Shown: piece after piece, positions 5,161-5,334 of the stretch
Layout of the letters: every line of letters begins with the position of its first letter
Position numbering within the stretch: the first letter of the stretch is position 1
From: Methanobacterium sp.
GTDB lineage: Archaea > Methanobacteriota > Methanobacteria > Methanobacteriales > Methanobacteriaceae
Length of the DNA stretch: 5,334 nucleotides
Assembly (NCBI GenBank): GCA_003162115.1
Contig: PMMV01000014.1
Span: forward strand, 1 to 5,334
Direction of reading: 5' to 3'
Notes under the pieces: generated by a model
Told to the model about the DNA's origin: nothing
The model's input: the letters and a program-made list of their open reading frames with translations, nothing else
Database searches by the model: none
Made by a program: the position numbers and the translations under genes

Positions 5161-5233
5161 TGTTTTGTAATTTAGATCTTAATCTGATAACTAATAATAA
5201 TTAAAATAAATTACAAACTTAATTTTAAGAAAA

Positions 5234-5245
5234 ATTTTTAAAAAT
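5234..5245 (+). promoter_or_regulatory. Possible TATA element of the gene at the right edge
   Basis: TTTTTAAAAATA lies about 40 bases before the ATG at 5279 and would place the transcript start near 5265, just before the GGAGGT ribosome binding site at 5268-5273. The surrounding DNA is nearly all A and T, so the exact element is uncertain. Confidence 0.3.
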
Positions 5246-5278
5246 AATATTGTATTATAAAAACTTTGGAGGTTTTTA

Positions 5279-5334
5279 ATGACTATCAATAAAGATAATG
5301 ACTGTAATAATGTATTCGATGAAATCATAAAATC
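5279..5334 (+). CDS. Start of an unidentified gene (3' end outside window)
   Basis: A perfect ribosome binding site GGAGGT (5268-5273) lies five bases before ATG 5279, and the frame stays open to the window edge for 18 codons. The visible residues, MTINKDNDCNNVFDEIIK, are polar and acidic, show no signal peptide or membrane helix, and are too few to name a family. The gene is divergent from the cysteine desulfidase gene, with about 200 bp of AT-rich DNA between them, so the two could share regulation. Confidence 0.7.
   Translation, partial: MTINKDNDCNNVFDEIIK

Noticed and set aside
4598..5170. 190-residue plus-strand open frame, the longest in the window
   Set aside because: It is antisense to the N-terminal part of the cysteine desulfidase, whose motifs are clear on the other strand; it has no ribosome binding site and resembles no family.

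Overview
The window looks like chromosomal DNA of a methanogenic archaeon, most likely of the order Methanobacteriales (Methanobacterium-like). This is inferred from the AT-rich DNA, Shine-Dalgarno sites of the form GGTGAT or GGAGG a few bases before starts, TATA boxes instead of bacterial -35/-10 promoters, a tRNA-Ser with no encoded CCA, and families common in methanogens (DUF2769, L-cysteine desulfidase, short archaeal winged-helix regulators). No phage, transposon or CRISPR structure is visible.

Left part (1-1471). The end of a SOUL heme-binding family gene (+) runs towards a broken TfoX N-terminal-domain gene (-), with small inverted repeats between them. Upstream of that, also on the minus strand, is an intact cysteine-rich DUF2769 gene. 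Divergent from it is a complete tRNA-Ser(CGA).

Central part (1603-3717). This is the most interesting region. Two paralogous two-gene modules lie in the same direction (-). Each has a ~92-residue ArsR-like winged-helix regulator followed by a ~115-residue membrane protein with three predicted helices. The regulators are about 65% identical by hand alignment; the membrane proteins are diverged but share a core motif. A gene for an unrecognised soluble 98-residue protein (+) sits between the modules. A 34-residue single-helix membrane protein gene with a strong ribosome binding site is divergent from the second regulator. One reading is a duplicated regulator plus membrane-partner system, with the small membrane protein as a possible third component; this is inference from gene order.

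Right part (3743-5334). A near-complete L-cysteine desulfidase (CdsB/CyuA, UPF0597 family) gene on the minus strand is interrupted by about five single-base frame changes, although its signature motifs are preserved. The start of an unidentified gene (+) with a perfect GGAGGT site lies at the right edge. The two broken genes together carry at least seven single-base shifts while their neighbours are intact. This points to recent pseudogenes or to local indel errors in the sequence.
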